Positions 13,778 through 25,379 of a stretch of 64,000 nucleotides of DNA are shown one piece after another. Source of the DNA: Rhypophila decipiens (Eukaryota; Ascomycota; Sordariomycetes; Sordariales; Naviculisporaceae); assembly GCA_033297075.1 (NCBI GenBank), contig MU858203.1:1-64000 (forward strand). The letters are read 5' to 3'. A program made the position numbers and the translations under genes. The notes below the pieces were generated by a model. That model was not told the DNA's origin and searched no databases. It saw only the letters and a program-made list of their open reading frames with translations. Position 1 is the stretch's first letter, and each line of letters starts with the position of its first letter.

Positions 13778-14722
13778 ATGGCGGAAGGAACTCAGAAGCT
13801 GATTTCGGCCATTTCTTCGCGGCCAGTTCTCACAGGACTGTGCGCAACTGCCCTGCTGGGCATTGCATGGTAGGTTTGGTCAATGATGGCATCGACATTT
13901 CCTTATCACATTGTCAATGTTGCCCAGACTCCAGTGTCACCGATGGTGGAGAAAGAGCCAACAACATCGAGACATGACCACGAGGCTAACAATCAGCTTG
14001 ATCATTTGCGACAGGACAGTCAATGACTTTCTCGCCTGGAAGCAATTTGGGACAGGCGGTACTCCCCCAACATGGTCGTGAGTTTTGACTTTTCCGGGGT
14101 TTTATCCACTGCTCAAAACTGACCCCACGCGGCGTCCAGTGGATATCTCCGAATGACCAAACACCGCATCAACTTTCTCTTGGCCGGGCCCGACCTGCTT
14201 GATCCGGCACCCCACTCCACCACTGGTCCTTCTTACCTTCCCTCGGCGCTACGACCCCGAGAGGGCCCCCGCGCACGAATCATGACGCGAATCATGCCCC
14301 AGCGCCAGATCCCGGAGCCGATTGCGCCCGGGGCCCATGCCCGACTACATTCCTTGGTTGCGAATCTCGCGAGCCAACAACCGACCCTCCTCGAATCTAA
14401 ACCAAGCCATACCGAAGGGAAGTCGACTGACGGCTTATACGCGCTTCCCAGCTGCGAGAAGCTCAACTCAAAGGCCAGGGATGACAAGCTCCTTCAGCGC
14501 GAGATTGCGCATGCCCATCCGGCAGATAACAGCCTACACGTCTGGCTGAGCGGGCCAGATGCGAGAAAAGTGATTGAGGCAGGTTGGGGTCAGAGGTTCC
14601 CCTTGCAGTGGGTTGATTCCGGATGGACCATGGTGTACGCACCACGGACTGAGGCCGAGATGGGTGTGGTCGAGGACATTGTGAAGGCCGGGGTAGGGTG
14701 GGTGACGGGGGTGAGAATATGA
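13778..14722 (+). CDS. Luciferase-domain (DUF5519-like) membrane-anchored protein
   Basis: Three exons (13778-13869, 14015-14077, 14140-14722) joined by GTAGGT...CAG and GTGAGT...CAG introns give about 245 aa. The N-terminus contains one hydrophobic segment (RPVLTGLCATALLGIAW), suggesting a membrane anchor. The C-terminal third has the pattern of the Pfam 'luciferase domain' family found widely in fungi: EIAHAHPADNSLHVWLS, then VIEAGWGQRFPL and a final MVYAPRTEAEMGVVEDIV. Despite the name, no light-producing activity is implied; the role is unknown. Conservation across both splice junctions supports the model. It is divergent from the GH47 gene. Family call is from memory of the motif. Confidence 0.8.
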
Positions 14723-14940
14723 GAGATGGAGCTGGAGCCCGTCAAGATTTGTTTAGGTTCAGAACTTTGGAAAATATTAATGGAATTCCTTGGCTGGGTC
14801 ATATTGTTCTCGGTTTATTGTTGTTAGGCTTTACTGATGATAACTGTGCTGTTAGGAGGGCGCCGTTCTTCCATTTCTGCCTCATTCTGACTTGCTTTCT
14901 AGCATGCCAAGACCCTGTCTCTCAAGAGTCGCTGCATGCC

Positions 14941-15961
14941 TCACCCACGGTTTATATACAAGGACGACTTCTCCACTTCGGCAGCCCACAGCTTCCAGGG
15001 CTTGTCTTGGGTGCCTTCATTCATCTTCAGGCAGTCGCGACGCATCTCGCCAGTCAGAGGCTCCAGTTCAAAGGCGGCAGTCATCCCCGGCGGCATCGCT
15101 GACCGGAGCATCATGGCGTTGGTCTGGACGCCTGCATTCACTTTGGTGTAAATCGCTCGATACACTGCCGTCTCGATATCCTTCCCATGCGCCGTATAGC
15201 CATGCCTCCTCATCAAGACAACCGTGTGGTCCGGATCTGGCGTTGCTTGGACCTCGCCGTTCCCAGTCTTGACAAATTTGGATGCCAGCGCTGCTCCCAA
15301 ACGCGAGTCTCGGACGAGAAGGTCTTGCTGATCATTCCCAGAGTAGACCGTGGCAATATCAAATACAGGGACTTGATCTCCTTTCCATCAAATGTTTTGT
15401 CAGTACTGGTTTGGTTAAGGTTTGGCCGATGTATCTTCACCGACAGCGGGCAGTTGAACCTCACCCAGAAACCCAGCCATGTGGAAAATAGGCATCAATG
15501 GCACACCACTCGTGACGTAGGGAAGTACGGCCTCGGCATGGCTGTGGACAACACAATTGACATTCTCAAACTTGCTGAACATCTCTCCGTGGATAAAGCG
15601 TTCCGAATACCCCTTCTTGGCATTGGGGGAAACCGGCGACGAATCCCGGACCCAGTACTCAATCAAGTCATCCGCAGAGGTCACAATTGCCGGTGCCATG
15701 TACCCGCACATCAGGTACACATCTGGTCTTTGAGGATGGCGGATCGAGATGTGTCCGTAGGCATCCACGACACCTTGCTGGTGGAGGATGTGGTTTGCGG
15801 TGATGAGTTTTCGTTTGAGCTGCAGAAGGACATGTCAGTGAGAGTCCCAACGACATATTTTGTAGGTCAAGTGTAAAAATGCCCGAATGATGTACCTCAT
15901 CAACGTTGTGTGCATTCCAGGGCTTGGAGGAGTCGGTCGAGGGCTGAGAGTACCAGTCCAT
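14941..15961 (-). CDS. Class II aldolase/adducin N-terminal domain protein
   Basis: Three exons (15961-15896, 15819-15465, 15380-14941), with 76- and 84-nt introns, encode about 286 aa. Motifs: MDAYGHISIRHP near the start of the domain, the zinc-binding CVVHSHAEAVLPY, HMAGFLGDQVPVFDIA formed across the second splice, and the distal metal-binding His in VLMRRHGYTAHG. This is the L-fuculose-phosphate-aldolase/adducin-head fold, a small metal-dependent enzyme family acting on sugar phosphates or related keto acids. Fungal members of this length are mostly uncharacterised cytosolic proteins. It shares a 366-bp divergent promoter with a FAD monooxygenase, which suggests possible co-regulation. The specific substrate cannot be inferred. 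Confidence 0.88.
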
Positions 15962-16327
15962 TACGAAATCTCGTAAAGTTATTGCTAGTCTTTGGGATAT
16001 ACAGTGTTGTTAATGATAAGTATCAGCAGGAGATAGATGGGAAAATATGCATGAGCCTATCAGCTGAGTGGTCGGGAGTGATGAGGGGAGAGCCACGGCG
16101 GGGTATGGAAACACAAGGAGATGGAAGTGATCAACGACTGGAATGTCTCGGCCTAGTTCGGATATCGGGGGAAGTCCGGTGCTGACTCTGTCCCCGGCCT
16201 CTACCTTCCATCGGCAGGGATACGGTAATCTTTTATCTTTTCATCACTGCACTTCAAGCTCTGAACTGAACTGCCTCGACGCTTGCCTCGACGCACAGTT
16301 CTATCGGTACAACTCTGGATTGTCAAA
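15962..16327. promoter_or_regulatory. Shared divergent promoter, aldolase / FAD monooxygenase
   Basis: A 366-bp gap between two start codons pointing away from each other. A bidirectional promoter is inferred from the arrangement only. No specific operator was identified. Confidence 0.45.
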
Positions 16328-17645
16328 ATGGGCGACCAACCTCTGCATGTCATTATTGTTGGCGCCGGTATTTTTCTCGCTCTTAAACCCTTCATTACAA
16401 ATCCCATGTATGAACGCTAATACTCTAGTCAACAGGCCTGGCCGGGATTGCCGTCGCCCATGGACTGCAAAAGGTGCGTCGTTCAAGTTATCCATCTACA
16501 GGAACCTGACAAACAGATTTCACCAGCACAACATCGGCTACACACTGGTCGAGAGAGAAACCACGCCGCGCGACCGAAACTGGGGAATCACTCTCAGCTG
16601 GGCTCTCCCGCTCCTGGAATCTCTGCTCCCGCCCTCGTTGACCAAACAGCTCCAGTCTTGTCAACCCGATACCTCGCTGTCCACCGATTCAGCGGGAGAA
16701 CAAGGCGTGCTCATCCGAGATGGTTTCACCGGGGAGATCAAGTTGCGTGCAGTTTATCCTGGAGGGGTCCGCCGAATGCAGATCCAAAAGACGAAGCGAG
16801 TCCTCTCGACAGGTTTGACCAACCTCCAGTACGGCAAGAGATTGGTCGACCTGTCGTACCCGAGCGACGGACTCGTGACAGCGCACTTTGACGACGGGTC
16901 AGCGATCATGGGAAACGTGCTCATCGGTGCAGACGGCGGATCTTCCAAGGTCCGAAGATGTCTCCTGAGCGAAGAGGCCGCTGCCCAAGAAGTTCTCCCT
17001 TATGCCTTCATGAATTTCCCGTTCCGCCTGCCGGCCGAAAAAGCAAAGTGGCTCGACAGCATCATGAACCCCAGCGTTGATGTTGCGCCGCACCCGAAAA
17101 AGATGTACATGGGGCTGTTCCTGCTGGACAAGCCCGACTTGGAAAAGCCCGATACGTGGGTGTTTTATATCCTGGTGACCTGGGCCATTGCCTGCAAGGA
17201 GGACGAGGAAAACACCGACAATAGGCTGGAGAGGCTGAGGGCACACATGGATGGGTGGGCTGATCCGTACAAGTCGGTTGTCGACTGGCTGGCAGATGAC
17301 ACGCCCATTGGAGCGGACCAGCTCCGCATCTGGCACCCCAAGGAGTGGGACAACAGAGACGGGAGAGCCACGCTCGCCGGGGACGCTGCGCACAGTATGA
17401 CGTTTCACAGGGGGCAGGGTGGGAATCTGGCCATCAAGGATGCGCACGAGTTTGTCAAGTCGATGCTGGCTGTCAAGGAGGGCAAGATGACGCTGAAGCA
17501 GGCTGTAGACGACTTCGACAAGGGTGTGGTGGCACGAGGAGAAGAGGTGGAGATTTCCAAGCAGCAGGCGGCAGCATTTCACGATTATGAGAACTTTGAT
17601 AATAGTCCCGTTTTCAAGATGGGAATCAAACCTGCCGGGAACTGA
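16328..17645 (+). CDS. FAD-dependent monooxygenase (salicylate-hydroxylase-like)
   Basis: Three exons (16328-16367, 16436-16473, 16527-17645), with 68- and 53-nt introns, encode about 398 aa. Splicing rebuilds the Rossmann FAD motif HVIIVGAGLAGIAVAHGLQK followed directly by HNIGYTLVERE. A downstream DG motif (VLIGADGGSS) and a third motif, GRATLAGDAAHSMTFHRGQGG, complete the class A flavoprotein hydroxylase signature. The second intron's acceptor (TTCACCAG) is the one that keeps both frame and motif. These enzymes hydroxylate aromatic or polyketide substrates with NAD(P)H and O2. The fungal group includes secondary-metabolite tailoring enzymes, but no synthase gene lies in this window. The divergent aldolase-like neighbour hints at a catabolic pair. 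Substrate unknown. Confidence 0.88.
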
Positions 17646-17760
17646 GGCCACCCGTACGACCGGCAAGGTCTGAGACTGTGAGCTCAGGAGATGATCTTGA
17701 TAACACGATACTCCAATCACGATATTAGCTATATATTCCCAGTTCTTGACTACCAGTTAC

Positions 17761-17782
17761 TACTACTGCTACTGCTACTGCT
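17761..17782. repeat. Trinucleotide microsatellite
   Basis: Short TAC/TGC trinucleotide run in the convergent gap between the monooxygenase and the carboxypeptidase. Too short to be more than a simple repeat. Confidence 0.7.
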
Positions 17783-17912
17783 CTTTCAACCAAGTATCTT
17801 ACATCTATATTTATTAGCGACTTCCTGCACTGTTTCCTTCCAGCCTCGCATCCAGGTTCCATGACCAGCCCTAGATCTGCCGTTCACGTCCAATTTGCCA
17901 ACTCCATAAAAT

Positions 17913-20213
17913 TTAGAACAAAATCCCAATAATGATGGAGACTGCAACCAAACCGGCAGTGCTCATGGCCGCAAAGCGACCCGCGACACCGGTGGTTGCC
18001 GCTGCCTTGGAGATGGGAACCGACACATTGCCGCCGCCGCCACCACCACCACCTTCTCTTCCAACCGCACCCCCTTTTCCGGATCGAACCTCCTTCCCAT
18101 CAGGGGTCTTGAAACCAACCATGATGAAATCTTCGGTAATGGCCGTCCCGTTGGCAATGAACTGTTTCTGGGTCTTGTCACATGTCTCGAGGATGTCCCA
18201 GATGTAACAATCCCGTGTCGTGGTGAGCTTCTCGTCCTCGGGCGGGTTGACGGAGGACGTAAAGGCGCTGGCTGAGCCAGTAGTGGAGTATTGGCTGGCG
18301 TTTTTGGACAAGTCAATCTCGCCGGTCGCAATGTCCCGGTTGAAAGTGACACGGTGGAAGATTTCTTGTGCGACCTGGGGGCGGTAGTAGGGAACTGCCA
18401 TCACCCACATGATGAGATTAGTACAACAGCCGGCGATTGAAGCAGAAAACATGGGAGTTCCAGTATGAGTCGGGAGCTTGCAAGAAGATGACATACCAGA
18501 GTGGCCGGCCCCATAGACTCTGCTGAATGAAAGACTTCCAACCTGTCTTACCAAGCCTCCTGACTCGGCCGCAGAGTCTGTCTTGATGTCGGCATAGCCA
18601 GCCTGGAGGAACTTTTGACCAGAGACGAGGTCCCCAGCTAACTTGCCCACCAGATCGAGACTGACCTTCTCCCCGCCAAGCCAGTTGCATTGATAGTCCT
18701 TGTCGCCGTAGACCAGAGCGACCTTGACGCCATTGTCCAACAGGCGAGCCAGGCTGGAGAGACTGTTCCCCCGCATGAAATCACCGGTATTGTTGAATAC
18801 CTGGCTCACGGATGACGCGAGCCCTGTAAAGTTGAGTGGGACACCAAGGTCCTGCTGGACGTCTTGTCGGTTTAGGTAGCCTGCTGCGAACTTGGGTGGG
18901 AACGAGGACAGGATGGGCGACGTGATGTCAAAGACGTTTCTCTGTCGGGGTCAAGGAATTTCGTTAGCATTTTCTTTCTTCTTTCTTTTTCTTTTAGGAC
19001 AGCAAGAGTGGTGTGGAAACTGTACGTACCCCAGAGAGAAAGTATGGTACGTGGACCCCAGCAAAGCAGGCATTGAAGGCCCCTTGGCAGGCTTTGTTCA
19101 CTTCCTCATTGTTTCCCTTGAATCCTGCGTCTTTCTCATCAGCCAGTTGAAGGCAGGCGTCTGTCAGATTCTTGCAAAGGGGTATCCCTTTCTCCAGAAT
19201 GGCCCGGTAAACCGTTTCGTTGATCGCCTTGATCCCGTACGTGTTGTTGAAGGCAAACTCGGGGTAGAAGGGGATCTGGATCTCGCTGTCTATGCACCCG
19301 TTGATGATGCCGACCGTGTCGACCTGGAGGGGTTTGAGGTTGTTGGATGAAGGGGAAGTGGTATTGCTGTTGCTAGAAGTCATCTTGTTGCTCTGTTGCG
19401 TGAAAAAGTCGGCAAAGATGGGACCGTAGTGACCGCCGTACGACTCGCTCCAGATGCTAAACGTCTTGTTGGGGGATGTGTACTTGGGGAAACTGTAAGG
19501 GTCAGTGACTGTCACTGCATGAGGTTGGCTCGAATAACTAACTCTTGCATCCAGACTTGCATGACATTCCACATGACCTCGGCAGCCTGGCCGGTGGTGT
19601 TTGTGGTGGTGCTCATGTTTTGCGACGAGAAGGTTCCTGCCGGATGGGTAAAGTTGGACGGTCTGTTGTCATTCAGTGGCCCAACGTCCTCGACGGCAAA
19701 AGGCGAAGCCACCTCGTCGACAGTGCCGCTCACGAGACTGTCGTACGAGAAGCCTGTCTGGACCGGCTGGTCAATGTAGAGCATGTTCACTTCGTTGTTC
19801 CACGAGAAGGGGTTCAGCTCGGTGGTCGTCGAGTCGCGGTTGACGGTGCATGGTCCGTTCTCGCTGATGGGGCTGGTGACTGAAGGGGCGCCAGGCCCGC
19901 CTTGAAGCCACAGAGTCAGGGGTGCGGTCGAGGCGTCCTTTCGGGATTCGAAGAACCAGAAGTAGGTATGGATCTCGTAGTCTTGGCCGGGTACAGTGTT
20001 GGGCGCGAGATGGACATAACCGGAATAAGACTTGACGTCCGGAGTCGTCTCACAAACTGTGGTCTGCTTGTATGTCAGGTAGGCTCCAGGAACGGCTGTA
20101 GAGTTAACCGTCGTGATGTCTGAGCTGTTGGCCGCTTGGGCCGAGACACCCAAGCTGAGACCTGCACTCAGAAAAGAGAGGCACGTCCCAAGGAATCTTG
20201 GAGTGATCATCAT
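17913..20213 (-). CDS. Secreted, probably GPI-anchored S10 serine carboxypeptidase
   Basis: Four exons (20213-19543, 19492-19030, 18941-18497, 18394-17913) give about 686 aa. The N-terminus is a signal peptide (LSFLSAGLSLGVSAQA). S10 landmarks: WLQGGPGAPS (oxyanion region), ENGPC, the nucleophile in IWSESYGGHYGP (Ser about 241), YGDKDYQCNW with the catalytic Asp (about 458-460), and GAGHSVPYY with His about 525, which is created by the third splice. The usual G-E-S-Y-A-G is S-E-S-Y-G-G here. Several Asn glycosylation sites are present. The C-terminus has a Gly-rich run, then a small-residue site and a hydrophobic tail (STAGLVAVSIIIGILF) typical of GPI attachment. Expected role: cell-surface or extracellular peptide trimming at acidic pH. 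Confidence 0.92.
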
Positions 20214-21016
20214 GGCAGCTTCAGGTGCGCAGAAGTGACGAACTGCAAGGAAAAGACAAAATAAGGGATACTAATCGACCCAGTGGTAAACGAGCAAGAG
20301 AATGGGAAAAGAAAAGCTGCTGTCGGTTGATATGATTCTGAACATGAAGGGATAACGGACCTTGAATGATGCCCTCCCGCCGTCCCTTTATATGATGTGT
20401 CTGCTGAAGTTGTCCACTCTATGGACCTCTTGGTCTCTGGATTCCGACCTAGTCGGTCAAAGCCCCAGACGTCGTCTGCCTCCTCCTCCCAACGTCTTGT
20501 CATCTTCCGAGCCTCAGACGAAACAAGCCACGGCTCCCTGTCACAAGCTGAAATTGCCCCTGGATCGGATCTGCCATCAACATGGCGATTTGGTGTGCTG
20601 GCAAAGACGGGAGTGGCCGTTTGATAACTTGGCACTTGCTACCATGGCATCTCGGAAGCGCACGGCGCAGTGTTTACTCCGTCAGGGGTTGGTGGGGCCC
20701 CAATGAATGGGCACCCCGAGACTCGGAAGTGACCCACTTCATGTACCCATTGTACCTGCCCATTGCACCCAGGCTTGCCAGGGCCAAGAACTGGTGCCTC
20801 CCCAATCCCCACGCGGGCTATGCTGTGTTCCTATTTGTGGTACGGCTAGTGACGTCGAGATGGACGTGAACAGATCGTGGTGCAACTCATCTCGGAGACC
20901 TTGCAGTGCTTGCACGAAACCAACAACGACCTGGGCTGTTGGTATAGATTCCAGCTAGAATACAGTCTCACCATCCTTATAGCTCAACGAAATCCCAGTT
21001 CCGCAGAAAGCCGAAA
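20214..21016. other. Carboxypeptidase promoter / CorA 3' flank
   Basis: About 800 nt upstream of the carboxypeptidase start and downstream of the CorA-like stop; both genes are on the minus strand. No gene supported. Open frames here are short and lack start or splice support. Confidence 0.55.
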
Positions 21017-24000
21017 TTACACAAGCTGTCTTGTTGTCATCTTCCGCGGGGTCAGCGAATAGGACATGGAATCTTGATGCCGCACTGGCACGCCAGCACT
21101 CGGACTGGGACCCCGCCGAGTCGGCCCATGTGCGTGAATCCTCTCCCCCAGCTCGACGTCAATTTCCTCCATCCTAGCCCCCAACCCAGATTTATCCCCT
21201 CTAGTCCCTCCACTCTGCAACGGCCAGTGTGGCTCCTGATGCTGCGGCGCGTGTCCATGTGTGGACGTGCCAGAGAAAAATGGACTGCTCCCTCCCTGCG
21301 TCCGAGGCGTACTACCGCCGACGAGATATGGGCTGAAAGGCGTGGATCTCCCACTCGCCGCTCCTCCCAGTGCAGTGGAACTTGGCCCTTCATCATCTCC
21401 CTCCTTTTTATCATTATCATTCTCCTTCTTACAAGTCAGTCTCTTGACGTGCCCGGCAGCCCTCATCCGCTCCAGATTCTTTTCCTTTCTCAAAACTTCA
21501 GCCTTCATACCTCCGGTGATCTTGGCCTCCCGATCTCGCAATCGATTCGCGGCAACCGACATCTCGCGCCCAGCCATATAAAGCCCAGTGGTGACCAGAA
21601 ACCAGGTGACCATCGTATTCCAAGCAAAGCTCACGGCGCTACGGGCAAGCATGACGATGCTGTTGCTCAACACCGTCTGCGAAAAGGCAAACAGAAAGGA
21701 TATCAGAATAATGCCAGCGGAAATGGGAAGCATGTACTTGATCTCGGTGGTGAGAGGGAGACGACCGTCGTTGAGCTCATTGGCGTTCATGCCAAAGAAG
21801 CCGACACAAAAGGATAGGGGTAGAAAGATGATGGTTACAATGGTGAATATCATGATGGATTGGCCCTGTTTGAGCGTCAACTGGGCTTGCTTGACTGCCT
21901 CGCGGGCTTCGATCACACCCGCCTGTTGTTGCTTCAAAGTCAAAAGGTCCTTGAGCTACACATGGAGAGGATGTCAGCATAACATGGACATGACCTGAAA
22001 AAACAGGCAAAGAAAAGACGTACTGCGGCCGACGTATTCTGCGCGTTCTCCAAAAGCGCTCGCAGCTCCGAGATGCGTTCCTCGAGGTCGCTGATCAGGT
22101 GGTCACTCTTGTCAAGGGTCCGTCTTGCATTCTCAACTTTTCTTTGCGCGAAATCGCCTTGGTCGTGGAGAAAATACTTGTACTCTTCTTCTGGAGCAAC
22201 GACCCACGGCGTGGAAGAAACAGTGGTTACACCACCAAGCTGTTGGCTCCTTGGCCCGCGTACTGCCGGAAGCAGCGCACGCCGAATGTTCTTGACGAGA
22301 CCCTCCATGACGACGTGCTGGTGCTCTTTGATGCGCAACATGATGTGGATCTCATCCATGATATCCTTGACCTCTTTGAGCAGGTTGCCCTCTGGGTTGA
22401 TGTTGAGCAGGGTATTCTGGGTGGAATTGTCAAATGACGTGCTCCTCTTTTCACGCTTGTAGTCACGCGAGGCAAGGTGGGTATAGATCAGGAACTGGTC
22501 AAAGGCGGCCGTCTGCTTGTAGGTCAGGTCCCGAATGGCGCCCGTGAAGAGCTCGACGAGATGGGGCTGGCGGTCGTTAGTCTTGGTCCGGTCAAAGAAG
22601 ACTCGTGAGCACTCGTCGACAATCATGAGTGCGAGATCGTAGGCGGACGCGATGCCTTCTCCGGGCCGTATTTCTCTCAGCCGCATGCGGAGGCTCTTGT
22701 GGATGGCAGACGGGTCGGGTTTATTCTTGCCCCACCGCCGGGGGAAGCTGGTGATGACCGTGTCTAAAGGCGACAAAGGGAAAGGACCATGATTAATCTC
22801 GAGGTCGAATTGTGAACAGCGGGGGAAGAACCTACTTTCGTCGAGAATCCATAGCCACAGCTGATCTACCATCACAACCCTGGGCACCTTACGAATATCT
22901 TGATTGCATTGTTCGCACTCAGCCATGCCGATGCAGTCATGGGGCTCTGGTTTCGTACCGCGGTATACAACTTGATCACGGTCGCGAGTACCGGTGTTCT
23001 TGAGGGCGCCGTAGTACGACTGATCCAAGGTTCGTCGGGGATGGAGAGGCGGGTCGGCGTGCAAATATTTGATCATCAGCTGTTCCTCAGTGTGAAGATC
23101 CATGGCTTCCAGAAGCTGTGCAGCGGTTTTCAGGACCTGTCCGAGAGCTTTCCGCCTGTCGCCATTCGCAAAACTGGAACTAGAGGAAGCCGGGGGGTGA
23201 AGAACGGGCGAAGCTGTGTCGTTTGTCTGAGTGCGGGACATTTGGTGCTGTGCTTGGCTGGCAACTTCGGCGATGGAGCTCAGCTGTTGCTTGCCGGCTT
23301 CCTTGACGATCTCTGCCAGCTTGAGCCTCCCGCGGTCAGTCTCCCAGTGGAGGTAAGGCATGAAGAGCACGAGGTTCTTGGCATGTCGGTCCGAGGCCAT
23401 GGGATCAACACGAATGGCGTCGCAAAGTGGCCGCATATGACGAGCGTGCACCTCTGAGCTGGCGTCAAAGTTTTGTTGCCCATGCCAGTACTCGGGACGG
23501 AGGAGCGTTTCGGTCTTGGTCTTGGGTCTGATCATCTTGGACTTGACCATCGCGTCGTCGGATCCGGGTCGAGACTCATGATAGTACCGCGCCATAATTT
23601 CCTCGATCCAAGTCATATTGTTGGCCGGGAGATGGAAATATCGCACCATGTCGTCGTCACATGGTTGCATTATCAAGTTTGCTGCTTCGTCCTCGGAGAG
23701 CAGGTCGCTCACCATGACCTTTTGGTTGGGGTAATGATTGGAGAGACCGGGAACATCGATGGGGTGGCCATTCTTAAAGTACATGACAGGTGCCTTGATG
23801 TGGGTGTTTACTTGGTCCCCGTCGTGTCCCATGTAAACACTCATGCCCGACGGACGTCTCGAACCGAATCCCGGAGCTGGGGAGTAGGCCGCAGTTGGTC
23901 TATCGGTGGCCAGGCACCACTGGGTCATGGCCGACTTGAAGCTTCTCAAGCGCACCGCTGCCGTCGTGTCGCATTGCGAGCTTTCGAGTCGCCGGCGAAG

Positions 24001-24180
24001 GTCGGTGATCCGTTCGTTTTCGCCGAGAATGCGCCGCTGCGTCTCGGCGGGCAACGTCTCGTAGAAATTTCGCCGCCGTGAGCCTTTCAGACACCCGTTG
24101 AAGTGAACCATGGGGTCCGAGACACGGTGATCGTGGGGTCTGTCACTGAGACATGTTGCCTGCAGTGGTGGCGGCGCCAT
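21017..24180 (-). CDS. Fungal CorA-like Mg2+ transporter with large N-terminal domain
   Basis: Three exons (24180-22836, 22763-22024, 21955-21017), with introns of 72 and 68 nt, encode about 1007 aa. The C-terminal part has a coiled-coil (RISELRALLENAQNTSAA then LKDLLTLKQQQAGVIEARE) leading into TM1 with the CorA signature FFGMN at about 750-754. TM2 is near 773-794 and a further hydrophobic segment near 806-828. The first splice rebuilds LWLWILDENTVITSFPRRWG, a conserved block of the fungal CorA-related family. The roughly 700-residue N-terminal cytosolic part is much longer than in yeast Alr1/Mnr2 cores. The tail after the TMs is Ser/Gly-rich. Expected: divalent-cation channel at the plasma membrane or an internal membrane. 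The ATG at 24180 is the first in frame. Confidence 0.88.
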
Positions 24181-25379
24181 GCTTTTGGGTGGAAGGGGGG
24201 TCACTTAGAAAACAGTGACCAGGGTTCATGAAGGGCCGCGCAAACTTGAGAGTTGGGCCGGCAGAGGCAGGAAGAATGCAGAAACACGAAAAGTAAAAAA
24301 GAAAAAAAGAAAGAAAGAAAGAAAAAAATACTCCGAGAAGGGGCGCATCTTTAAACCTTGGCGCGCACTTGCTGGGCCATGCCGTTTCTGGGGTCCGCGA
24401 GAGCTGGGGGTCAGAAGATGTGAACCATTTGCTGTATTTCTGCACTGCAACCACATTGGGAGTCTTCCATGTTTGGGACTGTCAACTTGACCCAGCCGCA
24501 CAGGCAGAAGGGTCAAAGACCAACATTGAGGTGGGTAACACATGGTATACGGAATAGCCGTGGACCGAGATCATGTCGAGAGTTGAGAACTTGGGATGTT
24601 GCTATTTCTACTGGATAAGTGCCTGGCCTGCAAGTTGTGATGCCGACCTCGTGTGCTCAGGGGAAAGATGCAGGACCGTTTTATGGGCAAATCCAGCGGC
24701 GAAGAAAGGGGCAACAGATGGCTCATTTGTATTTCAGAGTCTGCAAGCTGTCGGAATTCCAAGTTTCCAACACTACCCCTGAAGACGGACAAGACATGCC
24801 AAGTTCTTAGTGGACGACAGCAACCCGCGGGGCTGAGATCCCCACTTCTTTCTGCCGTCTGCCCTTGGCACGGCTTGGCGCTCGCCGGTTTTCGTGCTAC
24901 TTGAGATGCACCAATTAACCAATCCGACTCACTTTGCGAAGTAAGGGACTTTTTCAGAACTGTCGGTCAGGGCCGCAGTCTTTTAACAGTAAAGCTATAC
25001 CTTGCTTTACTTCCTTTGAACAGACCTCTTAGCTGTGAAAATACCAAGAAGAAATAAATGAGTTGTAAGATCAGTCACAAGCTAGAGAGCATGTTTTAGG
25101 AGGGACTCGGCATTACAGTTGTCCCGTCTGACGGGTTCATCTTTTAACGTGTGCCCCAACTGGTTCGAAAAAGTGGGGTGTGAAATGATTTACACACGCC
25201 TTTAATAGTCTTTTAGATGCGTTTAAAGGACCAAGAATACGTATTAAAGAGATGTTTATATGGCCTAAGAAGTTAATTTCAAGGCATATAGTAATCCTTT
25301 TAAAGGCCTATCTTTGTCGTAATAAGGCGTTGTGTAATTGACTACTACCTTAAGATACTGTTGAAAGCTTCTCATCCTC
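24181..25379. other. Gene-free interval between CorA and MATE genes
   Basis: About 1.2 kb containing the CorA-like gene's promoter and 5' UTR (with a purine tract at 24291-24329) and, from about 24950 to 25380, AT-rich DNA with many TTTAAA/CTTTTA motifs. The AT-rich part resembles degraded repeat DNA but no element can be named. Confidence 0.5.
24291..24329. repeat. Purine (AAAG)n tract
   Basis: Uninterrupted A/G tract of about 39 nt with an AAAG core, 110-150 nt upstream of the CorA-like start codon. On the coding (minus) strand it is a CT-rich tract, a common feature of fungal core promoters. Confidence 0.8.

Noticed and set aside
16143..16327. Upstream in-frame extension of the FAD monooxygenase
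   Set aside because: It reads straight through two introns and lacks family resemblance; the ATG at 16328 plus splicing rebuilds the GxGxxG motif.
21074..21817. Long plus-strand frame opposite the CorA-like tail
   Set aside because: Antisense shadow of the low-complexity C-terminus; no motif of its own.
25140..25180. CCCCAACT...AGTGGGG inverted repeat with GGTTCGA, considered as tRNA B box or transposon end
   Set aside because: No A box or cloverleaf can be drawn around it and no matching distal repeat was seen.
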